64,000 nucleotides of DNA from Legionella steigerwaltii (lineage in GTDB: Bacteria > Pseudomonadota > Gammaproteobacteria > Legionellales > Legionellaceae). Position 1 is the first letter of the stretch. Each line of letters opens with the position of its first letter. The translations under genes were made by a program, and so were the position numbers. The stretch covers positions 1 through 64,000 of the forward strand of contig NZ_LNYZ01000006.1 in NCBI RefSeq assembly GCF_001468065.1, written 5' to 3'. Positions 9,732 to 18,783 of the stretch are shown here, one piece after another. Below the pieces are notes generated by a model, which saw nothing but the letters and a program-made list of their open reading frames with translations, ran no database searches and had not been told where the DNA came from.

Positions 9732-10406
9732 TTAAACTGATATTTGTCTTACCTGATCCAATGATATTGGTCCAACCCCTGCTACATTTAATTTTAAGCC
9801 GTCACCATTTTGACCAAGACTTACACTATCAACGTTTGCAGAGGTCATTGTTTTTAAAGACACTTCTTTTCCACCATAAACTGCACGAACCTCAACTTTA
9901 TATTTACCTTCTTTCACGCGATTATTGTCCCCACCAGTACCATCCCAGGTGAATTGAAAAAATCCAGGTGCAGGTTGCCCTAAAGGAATTGTTTTTATAA
10001 GTTCCCCAGAATCTGAATAAATAGAGGCACTCAAATTACTTAGCCCTGGTGGAATATCTACAGCAGTCTTTGTATCACCATCAGCACCCAGTTGAAGCGA
10101 ATTACTATTCACTAGCACCTTGCGACCCACTAAAGCTGAAGCTTGTAAAGCCTGATTTGACTGTAGGGAAGTTGCCATCTGTTGCAATGACTCTTGCATT
10201 TTGGTAACGCCATCATTGGTACTAAACTGAGCCAGCTGAGATAAAAATTCACCATTTACCTGGGGTTGCATGGGATCCTGATTTTGAATTTGGGCCACCA
10301 TTAAACGTAAAAAATCCTGTTGCCCCAAACTTTGCTTTGTCTGAGAATCGATTTGATTATACGGAAGATTAGATTTATTCGCTCCATTAACCGAATTCGT
10401 TGTCAT
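9732..10406 (-). CDS. flgD: Flagellar hook-capping protein FlgD
   Basis: FlgD caps the growing hook and guides FlgE assembly. The 224-residue protein has the family N-terminus (LGQQDFLRLMVAQIQNQDPM and FLSQLAQFSTNDGV) and a C-terminal fibronectin-like/Tudor region with FQFTWDGTGGDNNRVKEGKY. No signal peptide is present because it is a flagellar export substrate. It lies between flgC and flgE. Confidence 0.95.
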   Translation of the reverse strand: MTTNSVNGANKSNLPYNQIDSQTKQSLGQQDFLRLMVAQIQNQDPMQPQVNGEFLSQLAQFSTNDGVTKMQESLQQMATSLQSNQALQASALVGRKVLVNSNSLQLGADGDTKTAVDIPPGLSNLSASIYSDSGELIKTIPLGQPAPGFFQFTWDGTGGDNNRVKEGKYKVEVRAVYGGKEVSLKTMTSANVDSVSLGQNGDGLKLNVAGVGPISLDQVRQISV

Positions 10407-10420
10407 TCCCTGTTCTCCCT

Positions 10421-10843
10421 TTATTCACCCAGCTTCAAGGTACGTTGCATAAGCTGTTTTGTTGTATTAAGCAATTCAACATCCATTTGATATGACCTTG
10501 AAGCTGAAATTACGTTTGCCATTTCTTCAACATAATTTACATTCGGTGTATAAACAAATCCTTGTTTATCCGCCAAAGGATTATCAGGTGCATAACGCTT
10601 TATAGGATCTGAAGTACTCTCATAAGTGCCTTTAAGCTGAACGCCTCCCGATATTTGTTCCCCCATCCATTGATTCGCCTGTTCTTGAACCGCTTTAAAA
10701 ATAGGATATTTTGCTTTATACACTTCGTTAGCATTACCTGACTCTACGTTAGCATTACTCATATTCTCAGCGCTAGTCGTTAAACGCGCTGTCTCAGCAG
10801 TTAATGCTGAACCTGCAATATTAAAAATTGCGCTTAATGTCAT
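10421..10843 (-). CDS. flgC: Flagellar proximal-rod protein FlgC
   Basis: This 140-residue axial protein begins MTLSAIFNIAGSALTAETAR and has the rod C-terminus NVNYVEEMANVISASRSYQM, which forms the coiled-coil core of the proximal rod. The central YAPDNPLADKQGFVYTPNV segment is typical of FlgC. Its start lies 2 bases beyond the flgB stop, consistent with coupled translation. Confidence 0.95.
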   Translation of the reverse strand: MTLSAIFNIAGSALTAETARLTTSAENMSNANVESGNANEVYKAKYPIFKAVQEQANQWMGEQISGGVQLKGTYESTSDPIKRYAPDNPLADKQGFVYTPNVNYVEEMANVISASRSYQMDVELLNTTKQLMQRTLKLGE

Positions 10844-10845
10844 GA

Positions 10846-11238
10846 TTATTCTCCTTTCAGCGCAAGCATCATAGATTTGATTTTATTATCAAGAAAACTC
10901 AAGCTGGCTTGATAATTAAGCGAGTTGCGTGCAAATTCCGTGGTTTCTAAATCTTTATCTACTGTGTTTCCATCTAAAGACATTTGTGAAGTAACTCGAT
11001 ATTTCAAATTCGCTGAAAAATCGGCGTTAGCATTAATATGATTAGGAGAAGTAGCCTCCATCTTTTGAGCACCACCAGCCATACTCGCTGCTAGAAACTC
11101 ATTGAAATCGATATCCTGAGCTTTATAATTGGGAGTGTTGGCATTGGCTAAATTGTTTGCCAACTGCGAAGCTCTGTGGTCACGCGCTACTAAAGCTTTA
11201 GCATGTATTCCAAAATATGTATCGAGATCTAACGCCAT
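10846..11238 (-). CDS. flgB: Flagellar proximal-rod protein FlgB
   Basis: FlgB is the first gene of the rod-ring-hook operon. The 130-residue protein has the family core RDHRASQLANNLANANTPNY near residue 20 and a C-terminal stretch FARNSLNYQASLSFLDNKIK. A purine-rich ribosome-binding site (AGAGGGGGAAAT) precedes the ATG. A sigma-54 promoter lies about 35 bases further upstream, so expression of the whole unit probably depends on RpoN and its flagellar activator. Confidence 0.95.
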   Translation of the reverse strand: MALDLDTYFGIHAKALVARDHRASQLANNLANANTPNYKAQDIDFNEFLAASMAGGAQKMEATSPNHINANADFSANLKYRVTSQMSLDGNTVDKDLETTEFARNSLNYQASLSFLDNKIKSMMLALKGE

Positions 11239-11271
11239 ATTTCCCCCTCTTTAAGTAAGTCCAACTAGAAA

Positions 11272-11288
11272 AGCAAACATTGTGCCAA
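11272..11288 (-). promoter_or_regulatory. Sigma-54 (RpoN) promoter of the flgB operon
   Basis: On the minus strand the bases read TTGGCACAATGTTTGCT, i.e. TGGCAC, 5 bases, TTGCT, which matches the -24/-12 consensus with correct spacing. The expected start is near 11261, leaving a leader of about 23 bases before the flgB ATG. Flagellar rod operons of Legionella are known to be RpoN-dependent; the specific use of this site is inferred from sequence. Confidence 0.85.
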
Positions 11289-11310
11289 TTTCAAATAAGT
11301 GAGAAAATAA

Positions 11311-12267
<957 letters not shown>

Positions 12268-12288
12268 TTAATTGACATTGAAGCATTG

Positions 12289-12366
12289 TAGCCTGGGTGC
12301 AGCGTAGCGGAACCCGGGAAATGGGGTATTATTGCTCCCGGGTTCCGCTACGCTGCACCCAGGCTA
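12289..12366. repeat. Palindromic repeat between convergent genes
   Basis: This is a perfect-armed copy whose left arm has GCAGCGTAGCGG and whose right arm has the matching CCGCTACGCTGC, so the C-to-T change is compensated on the other side. It lies between the ends of hemF and the transporter gene and could separate the two transcripts. Confidence 0.93.
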
Positions 12367-12372
12367 CTTCAA

Positions 12373-13674
12373 TTAGTTTTCTGGTAAAGGCACTTTCTTT
12401 AAGTAAATTAGAGCAAATATCGCAACCAGAGCATTTAATACGCTTAAAATTAAAAAAATCTGTGGAATTGCGGCACTAAAATGCAATAAACCAATGACCA
12501 TAAACGTACCCATAACCATAAATAGGGAATTATAAATATTATTGGTCGCAATAATTCGTGCTCTAGAATGAGGCGGACTCATAACCTGTAAATAAGTATA
12601 TAGGGGAACAACAAATAGGCCTGAACTAAAAGCGAGCATAAATAAGTCAAAAGCAATGCGCCAATGACTAAAGCGTGTAAAAAAGGTCATTAAAGAAAAT
12701 AAGGTATCTTGTTCTGTTATTTCAGGTGTAGCCCAATACAAATCCATTGTAAAACAAGTAAAAGCAAACATAGCCCAAGGAACCATAGGAAGATTAATCC
12801 TCCCTTGAAAAATAAAATTAACCGTTATGGAACCCAATGCAATGCCAATTGAAAATAATGCCAGGAATAGTGCAAAAACAGTATTACTAGCTCCTAAAAC
12901 ATAATTTGTGTAGTCGGGCAGTTTTGTCAGGATTATTGTCCCTAACAACCAAAACCAAGATAAAATTAAAATAGATAATAAAATACCAAAATGATCTGTA
13001 GCATGCTTCAACATTTTATAAGTAACACGCCAAATCTGCATATCGACTTTAATATATTCGGATGTTGAAGGGGCTCTTGGTATGAACATACTTGAAGTTA
13101 ATCCTGCAAGAGCAACAATCACTGTTAAATAAACTGCCATATAAGGCTTAGGACTATTTACCCCAATAGATAAGGTACCCATAGTAGTTCCTAATAAAAT
13201 AGCAATAAAAGTACTCGCATCAATTAAACCTGTTGCACCTAATAAGTCCTTCTTTTGCAAATGGTCAGGTAGAATGGCATATTTTATTGGTCCAAAAAAT
13301 GTTGAATGAACCCCTAAACCAGTCAAGGTCATCATCATCAGAAAAATATTTCCCCAATATAGAGCAATGCTGCCGATAATCATTAAAAATAATTCCAATA
13401 CTTTAATCACTCGAGTCACTAAAGCTTTATCGTATTTATCCGCTAATTGTCCAGAAGTGGCTGAAAGAAGAAAAAAAGGTGTTATAAATAAAGCACCTGC
13501 TATTGCCTGATAAAATTCAGATTGGGCTTGGTCATGTGTTAAATGATAACTAATTAAAGTGAGCATCGCTAATTTGAATGCATTATCATTAAAAGCGCCA
13601 AAAAACTGGGTAAGAAAAAAAGGCAAAAAAATACGCTTTTTTAAAAGGTAAAAAACACCAGTGCCCATCAGCAT
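12373..13674 (-). CDS. Major facilitator transporter, LplT/Aas-type
   Basis: The 433-residue membrane protein has about 12 hydrophobic segments. Its N-terminus (FLPFFLTQFFGAFNDNAFKLAML) and the following SATSGQLADKYDKA loop are characteristic of the LplT/Aas transporter group, which in known members flips lysophospholipids across the inner membrane. No acyltransferase domain is fused here and no aas gene is adjacent, so the substrate is not shown. A GGAG ribosome-binding motif lies just upstream; the ATG at 13668 (MGTG) would give better spacing than the one at 13674. Family confidence is good, substrate confidence low. Confidence 0.75.
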   Translation of the reverse strand: MLMGTGVFYLLKKRIFLPFFLTQFFGAFNDNAFKLAMLTLISYHLTHDQAQSEFYQAIAGALFITPFFLLSATSGQLADKYDKALVTRVIKVLELFLMIIGSIALYWGNIFLMMMTLTGLGVHSTFFGPIKYAILPDHLQKKDLLGATGLIDASTFIAILLGTTMGTLSIGVNSPKPYMAVYLTVIVALAGLTSSMFIPRAPSTSEYIKVDMQIWRVTYKMLKHATDHFGILLSILILSWFWLLGTIILTKLPDYTNYVLGASNTVFALFLALFSIGIALGSITVNFIFQGRINLPMVPWAMFAFTCFTMDLYWATPEITEQDTLFSLMTFFTRFSHWRIAFDLFMLAFSSGLFVVPLYTYLQVMSPPHSRARIIATNNIYNSLFMVMGTFMVIGLLHFSAAIPQIFLILSVLNALVAIFALIYLKKVPLPEN

Positions 13675-13765
13675 AAACTCCGTAGGTTAATCGATAACCG
13701 TTCATTATATCCATTAGAAGATGAATACTACACTGAACGGTTATTTAAATCTGCCCTATTTGATA

Positions 13766-14644
13766 TCAATAAACAACTTGCAAGTCCGATCGGCTCGTTT
13801 TTAATGCTGAAGGAAAGAGATGATTATGTTTCAATATTAAATCTTCAAGATGATCATGAGCTTCTGCCTCACGCACGAGCTGAAATAGCCCAATCTCTGA
13901 GATTTTATTATCCGATAAATCAACATATTTTAAATTAGTATTGGATTTTAGTGATTGCGCAATAAGCTCAGCACCTGCATCACCGATTTTGTTGCTTCTG
14001 ACATTTAGGTGAGTTAAAGATTGCGATTCAGTTATCATAGCTGCAATTTCTTCAGCACATCGTTCGTTCAAGTTGTTATATGAAATATCCAAAATTTTCA
14101 ATGAAGAATGCCTCAACACAAAATGATGTAATGCTTTCATTCCATCCAAACCAAAATCATTACAACTTAATACTAATTCATTCAATTCGGTATTTGCATC
14201 TATTGCATCTAATAAACGCTGCACGCCAATATCTCGTAACCAATTTAATGATAAATCCAAAACAGTCAGCTTTTTATTGTTTAGAAAAGAGAAAAAATCA
14301 GTAGAAATTTTGTCTCCTATCCAATTATCTATGAACTTAATTGTATTTATTTTTTTACTGGACAAAGAATCAAATAAATAGCTAATACGATCCGTATCAA
14401 TATGATTTGAGTAAAATGAAATCTCATTAACTTTTGATGATAATTTCAAGATATCATGCAATGCCGCATAATCTTTATCATTCAAGTAAGAGTGATCCAC
14501 ACTAATCTTTTTGATTGATTTACATTGTTTTGAACCTTTGGACTGCAAGTACTTCTTAAGATGAGGAATTGCCAAATGGTGATGCAACTGAAAAAATTCA
14601 ATTGCCTCTAACTTTCCATGATCATGTTTCAGTCTAATCGTCAT
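13766..14644 (-). CDS. Leucine-rich-repeat protein, ribonuclease-inhibitor type
   Basis: This 292-residue protein contains roughly seven consecutive LRRs of the ribonuclease-inhibitor kind, with repeating units such as LTVLDLSLNWLRDIG, LKILDISYNNLNERC, LTHLNVRSNKIGDAG and LKYVDLSDNKISEIG, spaced about 28 residues apart. Such domains bind proteins and are widespread in eukaryotes; in Legionella they occur in several translocated effectors. No signal peptide or membrane segment is present. The short C-terminal tail (TSRSDLQVVY) is polar with terminal hydrophobic residues. The gene is monocistronic, flanked by 91 and 215 bases. An effector role is only an inference from the domain type and genus. 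Confidence 0.75.
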   Translation of the reverse strand: MTIRLKHDHGKLEAIEFFQLHHHLAIPHLKKYLQSKGSKQCKSIKKISVDHSYLNDKDYAALHDILKLSSKVNEISFYSNHIDTDRISYLFDSLSSKKINTIKFIDNWIGDKISTDFFSFLNNKKLTVLDLSLNWLRDIGVQRLLDAIDANTELNELVLSCNDFGLDGMKALHHFVLRHSSLKILDISYNNLNERCAEEIAAMITESQSLTHLNVRSNKIGDAGAELIAQSLKSNTNLKYVDLSDNKISEIGLFQLVREAEAHDHLEDLILKHNHLFPSALKTSRSDLQVVY

Positions 14645-14756
14645 ATTACATCCTTTGTAAATTGAACCGTTATTTAAGTGTAGATGATCTTTTTTCTTTG
14701 GATGTAATAAATTAAAGAAAGAAATTTCTCTTTTTCTTGAAAAGCACCCCCCTTAC

Positions 14757-14850
14757 CCATCTCTCAAGCGGGAGACAGGACTCTCCTTAACATAAGCTAA
14801 GAAATATCTCTTCTCCCTACAAGGGAGAAGGTGTCAGTGGGGGCGGATGA
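14757..14850. repeat. Intergenic hairpin repeat of a second type
   Basis: The interval holds two short inverted repeats: CTCTC-AAGC-GGGAG near 14761 and TTCTCCCT-ACA-AGGGAGAA at 14811-14829, followed by GGTGTCAGTGGGGGCGGATGAG. This resembles a dispersed repeat rather than a gene. It lies directly downstream of the malonyltransferase gene (minus strand) and may help to end its transcript, although there is no good T run. Confidence 0.45.
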
Positions 14851-14859
14851 GGGTATTTA

Positions 14860-15690
14860 TCAAATTTGTGCGATTAAGCGAGTCAGTACATTTCCTGGTC
14901 CTACTTCTATGAAAACTGTTTCGCCTTGATCTTTCAAATATCGGATTGTTTCAGTCCAGCGAACAGGGTGAGTAATTTGTTTTACTAAATTATCTTTAAT
15001 CATATTGTCGACATAAGGTTCCGCTGTGACATTAGCAATCACTTGCGATTGAAGTGGCAAAAACTGAAATGGAGCAATAAATTGTGCAAACTCATCAGCT
15101 GCAGATTGCATATAACGTGAGTGAAACGCACCACTGACTTTTAAAGGTACACACATCAAGGCTTCATTGGCAAGAAGCTCATTAGCCTTAGCAATATCCC
15201 CAGCAGGTCCAGAAAGGACAATTTGCTTAGTCGAGTTAAAATTGGCAAAATCCACCGAATCCAACCCATTAGCTTTCAATAAAAATTTGATTCTATCTTC
15301 AGTTAAATTAATTACAGCAAGCATTCCTCCACCACTGGCTTGAGCCATCAATGCACCACGCTTTTGCACCAGTTTTAACCCAGTAATAAAATCAAAAACG
15401 CCTGCGGCAAATAAAGCAGCGTATTCTCCTAGACTATGTCCTACAAGGTATTGTGGCATTGGTTCTTCCTCAGCTCTAGCTAAAAAAGAAAGCGCTTCAA
15501 TAACATATAATGCAGGTTGAGTGTATTCGGTACTCCCCAATTGCTGCTTTGGATCATCCAGGCATAATTCTTTAATGGAATATCCTAGAGCCTCATCAGC
15601 TTGCTTTATTTGCTCAGGGAAATATGAAAATAATTCAATTCCCATTCCTTTGGCCTGAGAACCTTGTCCAGGAAACATATAGGTCGTCAT
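14860..15690 (-). CDS. Stand-alone malonyl-CoA:ACP acyltransferase, trans-AT (PksC) type
   Basis: The enzyme should transfer malonyl groups from CoA to an acyl-carrier protein. The 276-residue product has the FPGQGSQAKGMG start, the nucleophile in GHSLGEY (Ser86), Arg111 in KRGALM and the catalytic His190 in SGAFHSRYM. The ADEALGYSIKELCLDD segment, GVFDFITGL and the shorter length (FabD is about 310) resemble the trans-acting acyltransferases of trans-AT polyketide systems more than housekeeping FabD. No fatty-acid genes (fabH, fabG, acpP) are adjacent, which supports a specialised role. It could still be a divergent FabD paralogue. Confidence 0.75.
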   Translation of the reverse strand: MTTYMFPGQGSQAKGMGIELFSYFPEQIKQADEALGYSIKELCLDDPKQQLGSTEYTQPALYVIEALSFLARAEEEPMPQYLVGHSLGEYAALFAAGVFDFITGLKLVQKRGALMAQASGGGMLAVINLTEDRIKFLLKANGLDSVDFANFNSTKQIVLSGPAGDIAKANELLANEALMCVPLKVSGAFHSRYMQSAADEFAQFIAPFQFLPLQSQVIANVTAEPYVDNMIKDNLVKQITHPVRWTETIRYLKDQGETVFIEVGPGNVLTRLIAQI

Positions 15691-15811
15691 AAATCTCCTT
15701 TTCTCACATGAATATTCCCAATAGTACCCATGATAAATAGAACCCTATATAAAGTCATTATTCATTTAATAAAAAAAACAATAAAATCAAGATTATTAAT
15801 GATGGAAAATA

Positions 15812-16354
15812 TTAATCTCGATAATTTGTTATCCTAAATAAATAATGTTTCGCCAAAGAATTGACAGGATCAACTTTAGGGTGAAGGAAATCCCCATTCT
15901 CATCACGAATCATTCCAAGTTTTTCCATAACGCGTTGCGAACGTAAATTGTCAGGTACTGTGAAAGCAACTATTTCTTTCAATTTTAAAACATGAAAAGC
16001 ATAATCCAAAACAGCTTGCGCTCCCTCAGTTGCATACCCCATACCCCAAAAAGAAGATGCCAAGCGCCAACCGATTTCCACACAAGGTGTAAAATGTGCT
16101 TCCCAAACCGGATTGTTTAGACCAATAAACCCCATAAATTGTTGTGTACTTTTTTCTTCCACAGCCCACAAAGTATAATTTTTCGCAGCGAGTTGAGCAT
16201 TCATTTGCTCTATAAAATAAGTAACCATGTCCATAGTCCAAAGAGTGGGAATAAATTCCATCACCTTAGGATCTTGATTTATGGAAAAAAAAGGAGCGAT
16301 ATCATGGTCGCTCCAAGCTCTTAATAAAAGCCTCTTAGTTTCTATAGATTTCAT
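15812..16354 (-). CDS. GNAT-family N-acetyltransferase (RimJ/RimL-like)
   Basis: The 180-residue protein has the GNAT layout: ETKRLLLRAWSDHDIAPFF at the start, the EIGWRLASSFWGMGYATEGA core with acetyl-CoA-binding loop at about 110-130, and SQRVMEKLGM at about 148-157. Members acetylate ribosomal-protein N-termini, antibiotics or other amines; the acceptor is not predictable here. Its ATG overlaps the stop of the phzF-like gene by four bases, so the two form an operon. Confidence 0.85.
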   Translation of the reverse strand: MKSIETKRLLLRAWSDHDIAPFFSINQDPKVMEFIPTLWTMDMVTYFIEQMNAQLAAKNYTLWAVEEKSTQQFMGFIGLNNPVWEAHFTPCVEIGWRLASSFWGMGYATEGAQAVLDYAFHVLKLKEIVAFTVPDNLRSQRVMEKLGMIRDENGDFLHPKVDPVNSLAKHYLFRITNYRD

Positions 16355-17145
16355 GGCAGATAAATTGTACCTTGTAAATAAAGATGACTCGTTCCATAAA
16401 GAAAAACTCGTCCTTCTTTTACCTCACATTGCAATTTGCCTTGACGGTTACCCCCTTGCATTGCATCAATACGTGATTTACTCAATTGTTCACACCAATA
16501 AGGCGCAATAACACAATGTGCTGATCCGGTCACTGGATCTTCTGGAACATTACACCCTGGATAAAAACACCGCGAATAAACATCTGTATTTTTACCAGGA
16601 GCAGTTAAGATTAAACCTCTATAATCCAAACGAGCTACTGCATCCAAGTCAGGTTCAGCGTCTCTCACGTCCTGTTCGTTATCATAAACAAACATTAAAT
16701 CAAACTGACTTTTAAAGACTTTTTGAGGTTTTTTTAAGTTGAGCTGCAGCAACTCAGGTGAAAGTTCGATTGGATGATAAGACAATGCTGGAAAATCCAT
16801 CATTAACCCATTCCCATGTCTGCGAACAATTAGCGCCCCACTCTTGCAATTAAATTTTATTTCTTCGTTCTTAAATCCTAATTGTTCAAAAATAACATGC
16901 GCAGTCGCAAGCGTTGCATGACCACATAATGCCACCTCTTCATTGGGTGTAAACCATCTTATATAAAATCCATCTCCATCAGGAACAAAAAAGGCGGTTT
17001 CTGATAAATTATTTTCTGTAGCAATCTTTTGCATTTCTTTTTCAGTGAGCCAGCTGTCTAAAGGACAAACTGCTGCTGGATTACCTTCAAAAAGAGTAGA
17101 TGCAAATGCGTCCACTTGATACATAGGCAAATTTTTCATAAACAC
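16351..17145 (-). CDS. PhzF-family isomerase/epimerase
   Basis: This 264-residue protein matches the PhzF fold family (diaminopimelate-epimerase-like). The conserved catalytic Glu lies in NNLSETAFFV near residue 47, followed by CGHATLATAHV and, near the C-terminus, DPVTGSAHCVIAPYW. Known members include the phenazine-pathway isomerase and many enzymes of unknown substrate; no phenazine genes are nearby, so the role is open. It is the first gene of a two-gene operon with the acetyltransferase. The first in-frame ATG is used; a second (MKNLP) two codons later is equally plausible. Confidence 0.85.
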   Translation of the reverse strand: MFMKNLPMYQVDAFASTLFEGNPAAVCPLDSWLTEKEMQKIATENNLSETAFFVPDGDGFYIRWFTPNEEVALCGHATLATAHVIFEQLGFKNEEIKFNCKSGALIVRRHGNGLMMDFPALSYHPIELSPELLQLNLKKPQKVFKSQFDLMFVYDNEQDVRDAEPDLDAVARLDYRGLILTAPGKNTDVYSRCFYPGCNVPEDPVTGSAHCVIAPYWCEQLSKSRIDAMQGGNRQGKLQCEVKEGRVFLYGTSHLYLQGTIYLP

Positions 17146-17453
17146 ACCTCTTAAAACAATAATAAAATAACAAGAGAGTTATATATGAAGATATTTTTAG
17201 GGAATTCAAGAGTCTTGATACGGTTTCTTTTTTACGATGAATTTTTAGACAAAGAAAACCACTTGATTAGTTACCACATCCTTATGATCATAAGCTCAGG
17301 CACAGTAGAAAACGTTGCCAGAACAAAAATTCTTAGATTGTAGCTATAACCAAAATTATTGCATGAGAAGCAAACCCGGGTTTTAGGTAAATCCTTAGCC
17401 CAGGTTAAACTTAACACGCAGCGATAGCTGAGAATATTTGATCGTTACTTTAC
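17146..17453. other. Gene-free stretch with a decayed repeat half
   Basis: No coding frame is credible in these 308 bases. Around 17374-17416 the bases AACCCGGGTTTT and, further on, TAGCCCAGGTT resemble the inner and outer parts of the palindromic repeat family, but the two parts are close together and no paired outer arm is present. It probably is a degraded repeat copy. The left part should contain the phzF promoter, but no clear -35/-10 pair stands out. Confidence 0.4.
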
Positions 17454-17669
17454 TTATTCAGTAATAATGGTAACGTCTTGTGCTTTTAACCCTTTTGGTC
17501 CTTTATCAAGCACAAAAGAAACTGGATCATTTTCATGAAGAGTTTTAAATCCAACACCTTGGATATCTTTATAATGAACAAAAATGTCATCACCATTTTC
17601 ATTAATAATAAATCCAAATCCTTTTTTCTCATTGAACCATTTTACATGGCCCGTTTCTCTTTGCGACAT
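17454..17669 (-). CDS. Cold-shock domain protein (Csp family)
   Basis: A 71-residue single cold-shock domain binds single-stranded RNA or DNA. Both nucleic-acid-binding motifs are present: KGFGFI (RNP1, about 16-21) and DIFVHY (RNP2, about 28-33), with HVKWFNEKKG at the start. The C-terminus carries GPKGLKAQDV. It is monocistronic with 222 bases upstream; cold-shock genes often have long regulated leaders. Which csp paralogue it is (CspC, D or E) cannot be fixed from this alone. Confidence 0.9.
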   Translation of the reverse strand: MSQRETGHVKWFNEKKGFGFIINENGDDIFVHYKDIQGVGFKTLHENDPVSFVLDKGPKGLKAQDVTIITE

Positions 17670-17891
17670 TAGCTATCCCCTTTGTCTTAAGCTTTACTAT
17701 CCAACTATTACAGATGTTTATTTTCAGTGTAAAAATATTCATAATTAAGACACTGAGTTATAATAAACATTTACTCATGTAGGAAATAATTCCCTACATA
17801 TAGATTAGCATAGCAGTTTTTTATTGATTGTTAAGGATTTTTTAAAAAAAATCGAGATCTTTATACTTTTTTTTTCTAGCGGAAATACATA

Positions 17892-18530
17892 ATGAATCAG
17901 ATGAAATCAGCTTTTATAAAATTAGCACTTGATTGCCAAGTATTAAAATTTGGTGAATTTACTTTAAAGTCCGGACGAATCAGTCCTTACTTTTTTAATG
18001 CAGGATTATTTTATCAAGGTAACGCTTTATGGCAGTTGGGACAATTTTATGCAAAAACTTTAATCGAACATCAGGCTCAATTTGAGCATTTATTTGGACC
18101 GGCTTATAAAGGGTTACCTCTCACTACTGCAACAGCTATAGCTTTAGCAGAGTTAGGTCAAGAAACCACCGTTACTTTTAACCGTAAAGAAGTAAAAGAT
18201 CATGGTGAAGGGGGGCAATTAATTGGTGCTCCATTAACTGGAAGAACAATTATTGTTGATGATGTCATTACGGCAGGCACAGCTTTTAGAGAGTCGCAGG
18301 TTTTAATTAAAGAAAATGGTGGCCAATTAACCGGGGTTGTTATTGCACTTGATCGATGCGAGCGTGGGTTAACCAAAGAATCTACATTGACTGAAATTAA
18401 AGCTCAAGGCATTGAAGTATATTCCATCATCACTTTATTTGATTTAATCGACTACTTAAAAAATGCAAATCAAAGCGAATATGTTCAAAAGCTTGAAGCT
18501 TACCACTCTGTTTATGGTGCTAGCATATAA
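17892..18530 (+). CDS. pyrE: Orotate phosphoribosyltransferase PyrE
   Basis: PyrE joins orotate and PRPP to give orotidine 5'-phosphate in pyrimidine synthesis. The 212-residue product has [20 protein letters not shown] at about 18-37, the GPAYKGLPL loop, the [12 protein letters not shown] flexible loop (with the catalytic Lys) and the PRPP-binding motif [13 protein letters not shown] at about 117-129. Length equals that of E. coli PyrE (213). The first ATG is used; MKSAF, three codons later, is an alternative. A palindromic repeat follows 52 bases after the stop. Confidence 0.96.
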   Translation: MNQMKSAFIKLALDCQVLKFGEFTLKSGRISPYFFNAGLFYQGNALWQLGQFYAKTLIEHQAQFEHLFGPAYKGLPLTTATAIALAELGQETTVTFNRKEVKDHGEGGQLIGAPLTGRTIIVDDVITAGTAFRESQVLIKENGGQLTGVVIALDRCERGLTKESTLTEIKAQGIEVYSIITLFDLIDYLKNANQSEYVQKLEAYHSVYGASI

Positions 18531-18572
18531 AAATTTAATACCCTTCCCCAACACTATTTTTCTTAGTAACCT

Positions 18573-18670
18573 GGATGAATTGTAGCCTGGGTGCAGCGCA
18601 GCGCAACCCGGGAAATGTAGTTATACCGATCCCGGGTTGCGCTGCGCTGCACCCAGGCTACAATTCATCC
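18573..18670. repeat. Palindromic repeat with extended arms
   Basis: The core (18583-18660) has the usual ends, and the complementarity continues outward: GGATGAATTG on the left pairs with CAATTCATCC on the right. The inner arm carries GCGCAACC in place of GCGGAACC, with the matching GGTTGCGC on the other arm. The paired arms are about 40 bases each, the longest palindrome of the family in the window. It lies between pyrE and the his operon. Confidence 0.93.
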
Positions 18671-18750
18671 ACTCTACGATTGTATTTATTTTCAGTACTA
18701 TAAATTTCGCCTCATCCCTTATTGACAGTATTTAAAACAATCAGTATTAT

Positions 18751-18778
18751 TGTATTAATGTTCTATCACGTTAATACA
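18751..18778. promoter_or_regulatory. Candidate operator ahead of the TrpR-like regulator and his operon
   Basis: A perfect 8-base inverted repeat, TGTATTAA and TTAATACA, is separated by 12 bases and ends 5 bases before the ATG of the regulator gene. Its symmetry and place suit autoregulation by the TrpR-like protein, which would cover the start region and also shut off hisG onward. The assignment is inferred from position only. Confidence 0.4.
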
Positions 18779-18783
18779 TTAAT

